64,000 bases of DNA, taken from positions 1 through 64,000 of the forward strand of contig JACPGH010000002.1 in assembly GCA_016182485.1 (NCBI GenBank), read 5' to 3'. Numbering within the stretch: the first letter of the stretch is position 1; the number at the start of each line of letters is the position of its first letter. Position numbers and translations under genes: made by a program. Below are positions 51,118 to 58,819 of the stretch, one piece after another. The DNA is from Candidatus Kaiserbacteria bacterium. GTDB lineage: Bacteria > Patescibacteria > Paceibacteria > UBA9973 > UBA2103. A model generated the notes under the pieces. It ran no database searches and was not told the DNA's origin. It saw nothing but the letters and a program-made list of their open reading frames with translations.

Positions 51118-53325
51118 TCAATATCCTTGAGAGGCTACGTGCATAATGAGGTCGAACAGATCGAACTCACCACCTACTTGTTTCTGGAGCTCCTCAAGGG
51201 GGATTCCCGTGGCGTCGAGCTGGTCGATGATAGCTTGCCTGCGTTCGGCGGACTGCCAAGCCGTAAAGAAGCTCTCGAGGGTCGGATAGTGATTGAGAAT
51301 ATTCTTGCGCGTGAAGTCGGTCAGGGATTCGGTTATGAGCTTGCCGTCGGCACCCAAATACTGCACCTGTTCCTTTACGATGGCATAGGGAACGCCGCTT
51401 ATCGTATATACCGGCGGCCGCCCGATAGGACCTCCTTCTCCGGGACCTGTGATGATCACATCCACGAGCTCGTCTTCCTTTTCTTTTACTTCGATTGGCT
51501 CATCTGTCGGATCTAGCTCTTTCAACACACAGTCGATGTCGTCGTTCTCTCCCACTTCAAACACGCGCTCAGGCACTCCGTCGAATCCGGGGTCAGCGAA
51601 AAGTTTCGTTACGCCCTGAAAATCCATTACCGTGAACCACATTTTGCCTTTATCCTCGCGCACGCGCGTGCCGCGGCCGATGATCTGCTTGAACTCGGTC
51701 ATACTCTCAATCGGCTTGTCCAAGACGACGAGCTTGCAGGTTTGTGCATCCACGCCAGTCGAAAGAAGTTGCGAGGTCGTCGCGATTGTCGGGAAGCGCT
51801 CTTCCGGGTCAATGAAGCGGTCAAGCTGATTCTTGCCCTCCTCGTCGTCTCCGGTGATGCGCATTACGTAGCGCACGTTCTCCCGAGCGCGGTCGCCGCC
51901 CGCGTTCACGAGCGCAGAGCGCATTCGCTCGGCGTGTTCGGTGGTACGACAGAAGACGATAGTCTTTGCGAACGGATCGTCAATCGCGTCCAAGTACTCG
52001 ATTATCTTCTTGGCTACCAGCTCATCGCGCTGCGGGAAAATGACCGACTTGTTCACATCGCGAAGCTCATAAATGCGGTCTTCTACAGCATTCCCTTTAT
52101 CATCCAGCGTCCCCGGAGAAGGTCGCCATCCGGTAATGTCGTTATCAAGAAGCACACGGAGCACCTTATAGGGAGCAAGGAATCCATCGTCAATCCCTTG
52201 TTTCAATGAGTATGTGTAAATGGAATCTCCGAAATAATGAGTGGTACTGGTGTCAGTCGTCTCTTTCGGGGTCGCGGTCAGACCGAGGTGAGCTGCGCTC
52301 GTGAAGTGTTCAAGCACCTCGTGCCACTCACTATCAAGTGAGGCACTGCCGCGATGGCATTCATCTACAATAATGAGGTCGAAGAAGTCGGCGGGAAGTC
52401 TCTTATAAAGCTTATCCGGTTCTGTTGGTCCGCTCATAGCCTGATACAGACCGAGGAATATCTGATGCGACATCAGCTTGCCTAGATCGTCGAAGTCGGA
52501 GCGAGATATTTTTGTAAGCGCCTCACCGAAATGCTTCAGATCATTTATACGAGCCTGATCAACAAGGATGTTGCGGTCTGCGAGAAAGAGGACGCGCTTT
52601 GCGTTTCCAGACTTCCACAAGCGCCACATAATCTGAGCTGCGGTGTAGGTCTTACCCGTGCCCGTGGCCATAACGAGTAGAAGGCGTCTGCCGCCACGCG
52701 CGAAAGCTTCAACAGCTCGGTCAACGGCGATGCGCTGGTAGTAGCGAGCAAGTTTTATCCCGTCGCCATAGTATTCAGTCTCGACCGCTGAACGTACGGC
52801 CGTATTGTCGCCCTTCCACGCGAGATACCGCGCGTGAAGCTCTGCTGGTGCTGGGAAAGAATCAAGCTCGATCTTCTGTTCTGTCGAGGCAGATTGCCCT
52901 GTGCGATCGTGAAAGAGGAACGCTTCGCCGTTCGTTGAAAATACAAAAGGCACCTCAAGTGCCGCAGCATAGCCAAGTGCCTGCTGCATACCCGCGCCGA
53001 GCGGTTTGCCGATGTGTTTCGCTTCCACTACGGCGAGAGGCATATTCGGCCGGTGTTCAAGCAGAAAATCGACCTTCTTCCGGTCCCCGCGCTTTACTGT
53101 TTTTCCGCTAACGTGAATACGCCCCTCTGTATAGGCGTACTCTTCCCGTATCTGAGTGTCAGCCCATCCCGAACGCACGATCGCCGGCCTAATCAGGCGA
53201 TTCCGTGTTTCTTCCTCGTTTGCGGGTTCTGTGGGCAAGATAAGGCGTATTTTCCCACATTTTTCGTCTTCATTCAATGCTAATAAAAGCGTACTCCGAA
53301 ATGTCCTAAGCAGCGATTCTGACAT
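51118..53325 (-). CDS. hsdR: Type I restriction-modification endonuclease/translocase
   Basis: This 735-residue subunit has an N-terminal nuclease part (KVDFLLEHRPNMPLAVVEAK, a PD-ExK type E-x-K core) and a superfamily 2 translocase with Walker A MATGTGKTYTAAQ, DECHRG, and LGLTATP. The C-terminus ends at HVASQGY, which looks short for the family, and an open frame one register off continues to hsdM. It cuts unmodified DNA with HsdM/HsdS. The ATG at 53325 lies 25 nt from a coiled-coil gene that is probably co-transcribed. Confidence 0.93.
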   Translation of the reverse strand: MSESLLRTFRSTLLLALNEDEKCGKIRLILPTEPANEEETRNRLIRPAIVRSGWADTQIREEYAYTEGRIHVSGKTVKRGDRKKVDFLLEHRPNMPLAVVEAKHIGKPLGAGMQQALGYAAALEVPFVFSTNGEAFLFHDRTGQSASTEQKIELDSFPAPAELHARYLAWKGDNTAVRSAVETEYYGDGIKLARYYQRIAVDRAVEAFARGGRRLLLVMATGTGKTYTAAQIMWRLWKSGNAKRVLFLADRNILVDQARINDLKHFGEALTKISRSDFDDLGKLMSHQIFLGLYQAMSGPTEPDKLYKRLPADFFDLIIVDECHRGSASLDSEWHEVLEHFTSAAHLGLTATPKETTDTSTTHYFGDSIYTYSLKQGIDDGFLAPYKVLRVLLDNDITGWRPSPGTLDDKGNAVEDRIYELRDVNKSVIFPQRDELVAKKIIEYLDAIDDPFAKTIVFCRTTEHAERMRSALVNAGGDRARENVRYVMRITGDDEEGKNQLDRFIDPEERFPTIATTSQLLSTGVDAQTCKLVVLDKPIESMTEFKQIIGRGTRVREDKGKMWFTVMDFQGVTKLFADPGFDGVPERVFEVGENDDIDCVLKELDPTDEPIEVKEKEDELVDVIITGPGEGGPIGRPPVYTISGVPYAIVKEQVQYLGADGKLITESLTDFTRKNILNHYPTLESFFTAWQSAERRQAIIDQLDATGIPLEELQKQVGGEFDLFDLIMHVASQGY

Positions 53326-53350
53326 CGCGAATCACGCGGAGCCATTTCGT

Positions 53351-53587
53351 CTATGCAACGCGTATTTCGAGATCTTTGATATGTCGTGCTTGGTCGTCAA
53401 GTTCAGGTCGGACAACCTGGTCTATGCGTTGATGCACTTCATGCACGGCTGTTTCCAACTTATCCATGCGGCCTTCAAGTCTATCAAACCGTTTATCAAC
53501 CTCGTCGAACCGCTCGTTCATTGCCGAGAATCCGTCCGCTACCATACGCGCAAGGCTATCAATATCATTTTCTTGCTCCTTGGCCAT
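53351..53587 (-). CDS. Small coiled-coil protein
   Basis: This 78-residue protein is almost one continuous amphipathic helix (NERFDEVDKRFDRLEGRMDK with heptad-like repeats). Similar proteins of unknown role are common in CPR genomes. The ATG at 53587 (MAKEQEN) is chosen. It precedes hsdR by 25 nt on the same strand, so it may share its transcript. It ends next to the dockerin fragment on the other strand. Confidence 0.65.
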   Translation of the reverse strand: MAKEQENDIDSLARMVADGFSAMNERFDEVDKRFDRLEGRMDKLETAVHEVHQRIDQVVRPELDDQARHIKDLEIRVA

Positions 53588-53596
53588 TGCCCATAG

Positions 53597-53800
53597 CTTA
53601 CCACGACAACCACGACCACCCTCACCGAAGCGCAGAAAATATACGATACCAATACAGACAACCGCATCGACGTGCTCGACTTCAATGCGCTCATCGTGCA
53701 TTGGGGCGAGACGGGGGCGAATGCCGTTGCCGACTTCGACAAAAACGGAGTCGTGGACGTGTTCGACTTCAATTCATTAATGGTGCACTGGACCGCGTAA
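53597..53800 (+). pseudogene. Headless dockerin-domain fragment
   Basis: A 67-codon open frame without a start codon encodes two calcium-loop/helix units, DTNTDNRIDVLDFNALIVHW and ADFDKNGVVDVFDFNSLMVHW, which is the type I dockerin plan, and ends TA-stop. A TAG precedes it in frame at 53594. The 5' part of the gene is missing at the edge of the defence island. A cohesin-domain protein follows immediately, and cohesins bind dockerins. Confidence 0.7.
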
Positions 53801-53802
53801 CC

Positions 53803-53871
53803 CCGTTAGAAATATAAGATTACATAAACAACTATGAACACACAACCGAAAAAAATTTCTAACGGGGTGAA
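53803..53871. repeat. Inverted repeat spanning the cohesin gene start
   Basis: CCCCGTTAGAAAT and ATTTCTAACGGGG lie 40 nt apart with the ATG at 53834 in the loop. The right arm codes KISNGVK. The same arms occur before the solute-binding gene (15984-16062). Confidence 0.85.
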
Positions 53872-54595
53872 AAAGATACTTCTTGCATCCGCATTACTCG
53901 CAGCTCTCGTCCCTGTCGCCGCATTCGCTTCATCTATAACGCTTGCACCCGCGTCGGTTGCGACAACTGAAGGCAAGTCCTTTAGCGTCGCGGTCGCCGT
54001 AGATCCAGCTTCGGGGAAGGCGTACACGGCGCGCGCGAATCTCTCCTTCGACCCGTCGGCAGTAACTCTCGTCGGCTTTTCCTTCGCGCCGAAATGGATG
54101 CAGCTGCCTCAGGAAGGTTATGACCTCGAAGATAATGCCGGAGGCAAGCTCGCGAAGACGGGCGGCTATCCCGGAGGCATTACGACAGCCACAGTCCTTG
54201 GCACGGCTACGTTCCGCGCCAAGACCACTGGCGTTACGACCATCTCGGCAACGGGGGATTCGCTCATCCTAGATGCCAGCAATCAAAACGCGGTTTCCGG
54301 AGCGCAAGGCTCGGTGCGGGTTTCTATAGCGGCCGTGCCGGTCGCGCCGCAGCCCGCAGCGTCTACAGAAACCGCGCCCATTGTCTCGACTGCCGAAGCG
54401 GTGCCCGCCACCACGACGCTCGATCTGGCAGAAGCAGTCACCGAAGCTGGCACCGCAGTAGCGCTCTCGCCGCTCGATTCCTTTCTCACTCTCGGCACGG
54501 GCAGCGCCGCAGTCGCCTCGCTCGTAACGCTTATCGTCCTTCTCGTCGTTGGCGCTGGCATCTGGCTCTGGCGCCGCGAACGGGCTCGGTATTAA
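53834..54595 (+). CDS. Cohesin-domain membrane protein
   Basis: This 253-residue protein has a signal peptide (about 14-34, KILLASALLAALVPVAAFA), a cohesin-like beta sandwich (about 35-165, SITLAPASVATTEGKSF, YTARANLSFDPSAVTLVGF), a Thr/Ala-rich stalk, a C-terminal membrane helix and a short basic anchor WLWRRERARY. Cohesins bind dockerin modules, so it may hold partner proteins on the cell surface. A dockerin remnant lies just upstream. The start codon lies in the loop of an inverted repeat. Confidence 0.72.
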   Translation: MNTQPKKISNGVKKILLASALLAALVPVAAFASSITLAPASVATTEGKSFSVAVAVDPASGKAYTARANLSFDPSAVTLVGFSFAPKWMQLPQEGYDLEDNAGGKLAKTGGYPGGITTATVLGTATFRAKTTGVTTISATGDSLILDASNQNAVSGAQGSVRVSIAAVPVAPQPAASTETAPIVSTAEAVPATTTLDLAEAVTEAGTAVALSPLDSFLTLGTGSAAVASLVTLIVLLVVGAGIWLWRRERARY

Positions 54596-54612
54596 TTTCG
54601 ACCTCCGTCGCT

Positions 54613-54678
54613 CTTGTGAAGGTCAGACCTTCACAAGCTGTGAATCTGCAATGTCTTCTGTGAAGGTCAGACCTTCAC
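54613..54678. repeat. Paired palindrome, pair 4, left flank of unknown gene
   Basis: Palindromes at 54613-54637 and 54660-54678 have centres 44 bp apart. Together with the bases between them this 66-bp unit is repeated almost perfectly at 55384-55449. Confidence 0.9.
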
Positions 54679-54770
54679 GACAAGGGGCCGTGTATCTTGA
54701 CAAGCTTTATTAATTAGTATATATACCAGACCAGAGTGCGATCGTACAACCTCAATGCAAGGAGGCCATC

Positions 54771-55268
54771 ATGCTGCCATGGATCCAGCAGTTGAACGAG
54801 CGGATGAAGCAGGTCGACACGAGGCCTCTCCTCGAGCAGCTGGAGCTTGGAGCCAAGCTCCAGCCTCATGAGCACATCGTCGGAAAGCTTTCCGATGAGA
54901 TGCTCCGGCTCTTCGGCGTCGTCCTCGCGCAGGGGATGGAGATGATTAGCCACATGGGGCGCTGCGCGGATCTGTTCGACCGGCTCCCGGAGATGGAGTC
55001 GGAACTCGAGATCGAGGCGAGGATAAGGCCCCTCATGTCGGAGGGCGCGGAGCTCTCCCGACGGCTACAGCTCACCGAGGACCTGTTCTGGGCGTCGATC
55101 ATATTCGAGTTCCCCGAGGCCGCGAACAGGAATCGCGGGATTCGGGCGGGCGGGCGGGTCGTCGTCTGGGAGACCGAAGCCGACCCGCGGCGGATGCGCC
55201 AGCAGATGGCCGCAGGCGAGCTTGCGGCCATCATAAGCAAGCTGGAGCAAATCCACCTCCGCAACTAG
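54771..55268 (+). CDS. Unknown protein in a repeat-flanked unit
   Basis: This 165-residue soluble protein has no recognised family. It is mainly helical, with Leu/Glu/Arg-rich segments (LLEQLELGAKLQPHEHIVGK, MESELEIEARIRPLMSEGAE) and one mixed segment GGRVVVWETEAD. A strong AAGGAGG Shine-Dalgarno precedes the ATG, and a classic terminator follows at 55276-55311. Near-identical paired palindromes lie on both sides (54613-54678 and 55384-55449), so the unit looks like a discrete cassette. A mobile nature is an inference. Confidence 0.6.
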   Translation: MLPWIQQLNERMKQVDTRPLLEQLELGAKLQPHEHIVGKLSDEMLRLFGVVLAQGMEMISHMGRCADLFDRLPEMESELEIEARIRPLMSEGAELSRRLQLTEDLFWASIIFEFPEAANRNRGIRAGGRVVVWETEADPRRMRQQMAAGELAAIISKLEQIHLRN

Positions 55269-55275
55269 GGCTGGC

Positions 55276-55311
55276 GGGCGCCGAACCCTTCTGGGTCGGC
55301 GCCCGGTTTTT
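55276..55311 (+). terminator. Rho-independent terminator
   Basis: A GGGCGCCGA-CCC/GGG-CGGCGCCC stem with a TTCT loop is followed by TTTTT. Confidence 0.9.
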
Positions 55312-55383
55312 CTACCTTCTCTAATTCGAGCGCGGTGCCCGTCCGTAGCTACAAGCGGAGGAGGGAATAGGCGAATAAGTCCG

Positions 55384-55449
55384 TTGTGAAGGTCTGACCT
55401 TCACAAGCTGTGAATCTGCAATGTCTTCTGTGAAGGTCAGACCTTCACA
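55384..55449. repeat. Paired palindrome, pair 5, right flank of unknown gene
   Basis: Palindromes at 55384-55406 and 55429-55449 have centres 44 bp apart. Spacer sequence is the same as in pair 4. A degenerate GGCATCCGATG remnant follows at about 55471. Confidence 0.9.
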
Positions 55450-55524
55450 ATGCGGTCGTCGCCCAAGTTAGGCATCCGATGTTTATTAAAAGGTAGCGCT
55501 CAAGCATGGACATATAACTACAAC

Positions 55525-55552
55525 GGGCCGCTCCTAGACAAGGAGACGGCCC
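55525..55552. terminator. Hairpin overlapping the M50 gene stop
   Basis: GGGCCG-CTCCT and AGGAG-CGGCCC arms with an AGACA loop overlap the reverse-strand stop codon at 55534. Confidence 0.65.
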
Positions 55553-56178
55553 ATGTAATTCACCGCAGACCATAGCCAGACTGAAGACATCTTCTCGGCG
55601 AACTGCAAAGGATTGAAGACGATGTCTCTGGGGAAGGCTGCGTACGTCACCGCGAGCGACAGAGCAATCAGAGTCACATACGCGGCAAGTATCGCTGACC
55701 GACCGCGTCGATTGAGACGGGATATGCGCGCGGGCGTTCTGATCGCGCGCACCACTTTGTATCCGTCGTGTGACCCTACCGGGATGAGGTTAATAAGCGC
55801 GCCAAGTGCTTCAAGCGGAGCGCCGAACAGAATCACCTCATCGCCGGTTACGGTTCCCGTGGCGAACAGACCGATCCCGTAAAGAAGTTGGTACGTCGGC
55901 CCCGTCAGGCTGATGAAGCTGCCAACCCACCAATTCATTATCCTCGCTCGGTACATACACCAGCCAGCGAACCATGGGAACAAGTAGATGCCGCGCACCG
56001 GGACTCCGTGCCATCGTGCCGCATGAGCATGGCCGAGCTCGTGTACCGCCAAACCAATAAAGAGAATGGCGGAAAGCCGGGGACTGAAAATGCTCATGTA
56101 AGCAAGTAAGCAGAGCAGGGCGAGGCACGTCTTGCCGAACGGCACTCTATCGGCCAAGTTTGAAAGAGCTGCTTTCAA
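55534..56178 (-). CDS. Site-2-protease-like (M50) membrane metalloprotease
   Basis: This 214-residue multi-pass protease would cut membrane proteins within the bilayer. The zinc motif HELGH stands in FIGLAVHELGHAHAARWHG, and a later NLIPVGSHDGYK supplies the third ligand Asp. It lacks PDZ and CBS domains, so it is a minimal form. The start is a TTG at 56178 with a strong AGGAGGGC Shine-Dalgarno 5 nt away. No clear substrate such as an anti-sigma factor lies beside it. A paired palindrome lies 3' of it. Confidence 0.78.
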   Translation of the reverse strand: MKAALSNLADRVPFGKTCLALLCLLAYMSIFSPRLSAILFIGLAVHELGHAHAARWHGVPVRGIYLFPWFAGWCMYRARIMNWWVGSFISLTGPTYQLLYGIGLFATGTVTGDEVILFGAPLEALGALINLIPVGSHDGYKVVRAIRTPARISRLNRRGRSAILAAYVTLIALSLAVTYAAFPRDIVFNPLQFAEKMSSVWLWSAVNYMGRLLV

Positions 56179-56327
56179 GTCTGCCCTCCTGGGGCGGCTG
56201 ATTTACTGTTATCCATCATACATGATATGACGTCACTTGTCAATATCATACGAACCCGCCCTCCGAGCTTCGATCTTGCGGGAGCGATGACGACGGCGAG
56301 ATTTACCGAGACGAAAAAGAAGGTATT

Positions 56328-56350
56328 TAGGGACTTACGATGTCCCTAAT
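56328..56350. repeat. Degenerate GGACATC-type palindrome
   Basis: TTAGGGAC-TTACGAT-GTCCCTAA keeps the outer arms of the family but not the inner symmetric core. Confidence 0.5.
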
Positions 56351-56427
56351 TCGCTACCTTCTCTAATTCGCGCGGTGCTATATATCATCTCCCCGACCAA
56401 TCATTTACATCTGATCCGCACAAAGGG

Positions 56428-56664
56428 ATGGGAGAACTGGAATATACGAGCGTCGAACCAGTTACGCCCTGGGCAAGAGAAGAACACGAGTCGGCGCTGG
56501 ACGCAATGGTACGTCATGGCGTACAGGTCTATTTCGTGGATCCAGAAACGTTCGCACGGATACAAACATCCCCGGATCACGGGTATGACATATTGAAAAC
56601 ACTCGAGTCAGAGAATCAGCGCCGCGGCGTCAATGCTACAGATTTGCCCGGTACGGAGGCTTAA
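56428..56664 (+). CDS. Small hypothetical protein
   Basis: This 78-residue protein (MGELEYTSVEPVTPWAREEH...) is acidic and soluble, with a regular codon pattern and no family I recognise. A TATATAT element lies 40 nt upstream. It ends 35 nt before the ABC ATPase start. Its reality rests on the clean frame only. Confidence 0.4.
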   Translation: MGELEYTSVEPVTPWAREEHESALDAMVRHGVQVYFVDPETFARIQTSPDHGYDILKTLESENQRRGVNATDLPGTEA

Positions 56665-56686
56665 TTCTGACTTCTCGGAGTTTTGT

Positions 56687-56692
56687 TATAAC
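56687..56692 (+). promoter_or_regulatory. -10 box of ABC exporter operon, leaderless
   Basis: TATAAC ends 6 nt before a GTG at 56699. This spacing, the same as for the ATG genes, decides the start of the ATPase. Confidence 0.5.
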
Positions 56693-56698
56693 AACCCG

Positions 56699-57655
56699 GT
56701 GTTAAATCCAGATAACGCGATAGAAATACGCGGCTTAAAAAAATCGTTCAAAAAGACAGTCGTTCTGAAGGGGCTCGATCTCGAGGTGAAGCGCGGCACG
56801 ATGCTCGCCTTGCTCGGACCGAACGGAGCGGGGAAGACGACTACGGTACGGATCTTGAGTACGCTTATCCCGCCCGATGAAGGAGAGGCGCGCGTGCTCG
56901 GTTTCGATGTGGTGCGGGAGGCGCGGAGAGTACGGGAGGTCATCGGGCTTACCGGCCAGTATGCCGCTGTGGACGAGTATCTCACCGGCCGAGAAAATCT
57001 CGAGATGATGGGCAGACTCTATCATCTCTCTCGCGAGGCGAGCCGGCGGCGCTCTAGCGAGCTGCTCGGCCAGTTCGATCTAGGCGAGGTGGCCGATCGT
57101 GCCGCGAAGACGTACTCGGGCGGGCTGCGCCGCCGGCTCGACCTCGCGCTCTCGCTCATGGCCAAGCCGCCAGTTCTCTTCCTCGATGAGCCAACGGCCG
57201 GCCTCGATCCGCGCTCTAGGCTCACTATGTGGGAGATCATAGAGAAACTCATGGACGAGGGATCGACGATCCTTCTCACGACCCAGCATCTCGAAGAGGC
57301 CGACAAGCTCGCGGACCGAATCGCCGTGCTCGACCGCGGGAAGATCATCGCGGCCGGTACCGCCGACGAGCTCAAGGCGAAGGTCGGCACCGAAAGGATC
57401 GAGGTCATAATCGACCGCGGAAGCAATTTCAAGAAGGCCGCCGAGATCATTACCGGAGAAGGGAAGCAGATGGACGAGAAAGAGCGGAGCCTCTCTGTGT
57501 CGACGGATGGAAGCGTGCTCGAAATAAAGAAAATCCTAGACGGCATCTACAGCGCGGGAATCGATATCGAAAGCATGTCCGTACACAAACCTACTCTCGA
57601 CGATGTGTTCATGCGCCTCACTGGCCGCGAAGCCGAGGAAGGCACGGAAACTTAA
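56699..57655 (+). CDS. ABC exporter ATPase (DrrA-like)
   Basis: This 318-residue ATPase powers an ABC-2 type exporter. Walker A GPNGAGKT, signature YSGGLRRR, Walker B LFLDEPTAGLDP, and a C-terminal DrrA-type extension ending in the family box (KPTLDDVFMRLTG) are present. I start at a GTG (56699, NPDNAIEIRGLKKSF) because a -10 box ends 6 nt before it. The longer ATG frame from 56633 would read through the upstream gene. The permease follows after 3 nt. Substrates of this family include drugs and lipids, not determined here. Confidence 0.88.
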   Translation: MLNPDNAIEIRGLKKSFKKTVVLKGLDLEVKRGTMLALLGPNGAGKTTTVRILSTLIPPDEGEARVLGFDVVREARRVREVIGLTGQYAAVDEYLTGRENLEMMGRLYHLSREASRRRSSELLGQFDLGEVADRAAKTYSGGLRRRLDLALSLMAKPPVLFLDEPTAGLDPRSRLTMWEIIEKLMDEGSTILLTTQHLEEADKLADRIAVLDRGKIIAAGTADELKAKVGTERIEVIIDRGSNFKKAAEIITGEGKQMDEKERSLSVSTDGSVLEIKKILDGIYSAGIDIESMSVHKPTLDDVFMRLTGREAEEGTET

Positions 57656-57658
57656 CGT

Positions 57659-58435
57659 ATGGAGAGACGACTCTATTGGATATTATCCGATTTCTTAGTC
57701 CTCGTCGGGAGGAGTTTGAAGCATATTTTTAAAAATATGGATCAGCTGCTTTCGCTCACGATCCAGCCGGTCATGTTCATGCTCTTGTTTGGGTACGTAT
57801 TCGGAGGAGCGATCCAGACTGGCGGCGTGAGTTATATCAATTTCCTCGTGGCCGGCATCCTCGTACAGATGAGCGCTTTCGGCGCGACGACGACCTCGCT
57901 CTCTATCGCGACCGACATGCGCCGAGGAATAATCGACCGCCTCAAGACGCTCCCGATCCTGAGTTCCGCCGTCATGGTCGGACATGTAACGGCCGATCTT
58001 GTTCGCAATCTCGTTTCTGCGGCGGTGCTTATCGCCGTCGCTTTCCTGATGGGCTTTCGGCCGGTAGCCAGCGTCTCCGATTGGCTCGCAATAGTCGGAC
58101 TACTCATTATATTCACTCTCGCGATCTCCTGGCTCTTTACGATCGCGGGACTACTGGCGAAAAGCATCGAAGCGGTGCAGTGGATGGGCTTCTTCATCGT
58201 ATTCCCGCTCACCTTCGCGAGCGCAGCCTTCGTGCCGACGGAAAGCATGCCGAAATATCTCAGGATATTTGCGGAGAACCAGCCGGTCACGCACACCATC
58301 GAAGCCATTCGGGCCTACATGCTCGGCCTGCCCGTCGGGAGCCACGCACTAATCGCCACTTTGTGGTGGCTCGCAGTCATAGCCATTACAATCCCTGTCG
58401 CCGGGTCTCTGTTTCGGACCCGGATCTTGAGTTAG
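57659..58435 (+). CDS. ABC-2 exporter permease (DrrB-like)
   Basis: This 258-residue integral membrane protein has six membrane segments, with the EAA-like cytoplasmic loop in TDMRRGIIDRLKTLP and the family ending IRAYMLGLPVG before the last helix. It forms the channel of the exporter with the ATPase before it. A paired palindrome (58462-58526) follows the stop. Confidence 0.87.
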   Translation: MERRLYWILSDFLVLVGRSLKHIFKNMDQLLSLTIQPVMFMLLFGYVFGGAIQTGGVSYINFLVAGILVQMSAFGATTTSLSIATDMRRGIIDRLKTLPILSSAVMVGHVTADLVRNLVSAAVLIAVAFLMGFRPVASVSDWLAIVGLLIIFTLAISWLFTIAGLLAKSIEAVQWMGFFIVFPLTFASAAFVPTESMPKYLRIFAENQPVTHTIEAIRAYMLGLPVGSHALIATLWWLAVIAITIPVAGSLFRTRILS

Positions 58436-58461
58436 CCCCGAATAGGCGAACAATGGCCATC

Positions 58462-58526
58462 TGTGAAGGTCAGACCTTCACAAGCTGAGAATTTTCGGCG
58501 CTTTCTGTGAAGGTCAGACCTTCACA
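58462..58526. repeat. Paired palindrome, pair 6
   Basis: Units at 58462-58482 and 58506-58526 have centres 44 bp apart. The spacer has diverged from that of pairs 4 and 5 but keeps its first few bases (AGCTG). Confidence 0.9.
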
Positions 58527-58595
58527 TCGAACCCGTTCGGTCGGACTTTGCTTTGAGAATCCACTGCGGCGGATAAGATGCGCGGTGATTGGTGA

Positions 58596-58601
58596 TACGA
58601 T
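58596..58601 (+). promoter_or_regulatory. -10 box candidate of small basic protein
   Basis: TACGAT ends 9 nt before the ATG at 58611, a little more than the 6-7 nt seen in other genes. Confidence 0.3.
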
Positions 58602-58610
58602 TAGGGGCAT

Positions 58611-58778
58611 ATGGCGACGAATGAAAAACCGGGGCGAGGGAGAAAGGGGGTGGTGAAGAATCGTACGCAGGTCTTCAGCGGGCGGAATAAGCGCTGGACG
58701 AAGAAGGGAGCCGACGGGAAGTTCATGGATCAGATGACGCACAAGGGCGCGAAGTTCAAGGGCGTGCGTATCAAATAA
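58611..58778 (+). CDS. Small basic protein of a CPR family
   Basis: This 55-residue protein (MATNEKPGRGRKGVVKNRTQ, then NKRWTKKGADGKFMDQM and FKGVRIK) is very basic. It resembles short hypothetical proteins seen in many Parcubacteria. It could bind nucleic acid, but this is only inferred from charge. It is too short for a usual gene cutoff and is easily missed. Another basic protein gene follows 41 nt later. Confidence 0.6.
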   Translation: MATNEKPGRGRKGVVKNRTQVFSGRNKRWTKKGADGKFMDQMTHKGAKFKGVRIK

Positions 58779-58819
58779 TACTCACGGGAAGTTCATTACT
58801 CCTCATGTATAGGCGAGTA

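Noticed and set aside
54613..55449. GTGAAGGTC palindromes as a CRISPR array
   Set aside because: There are only two units per site, the spacers at different sites are related, and pairs are scattered, unlike an array.
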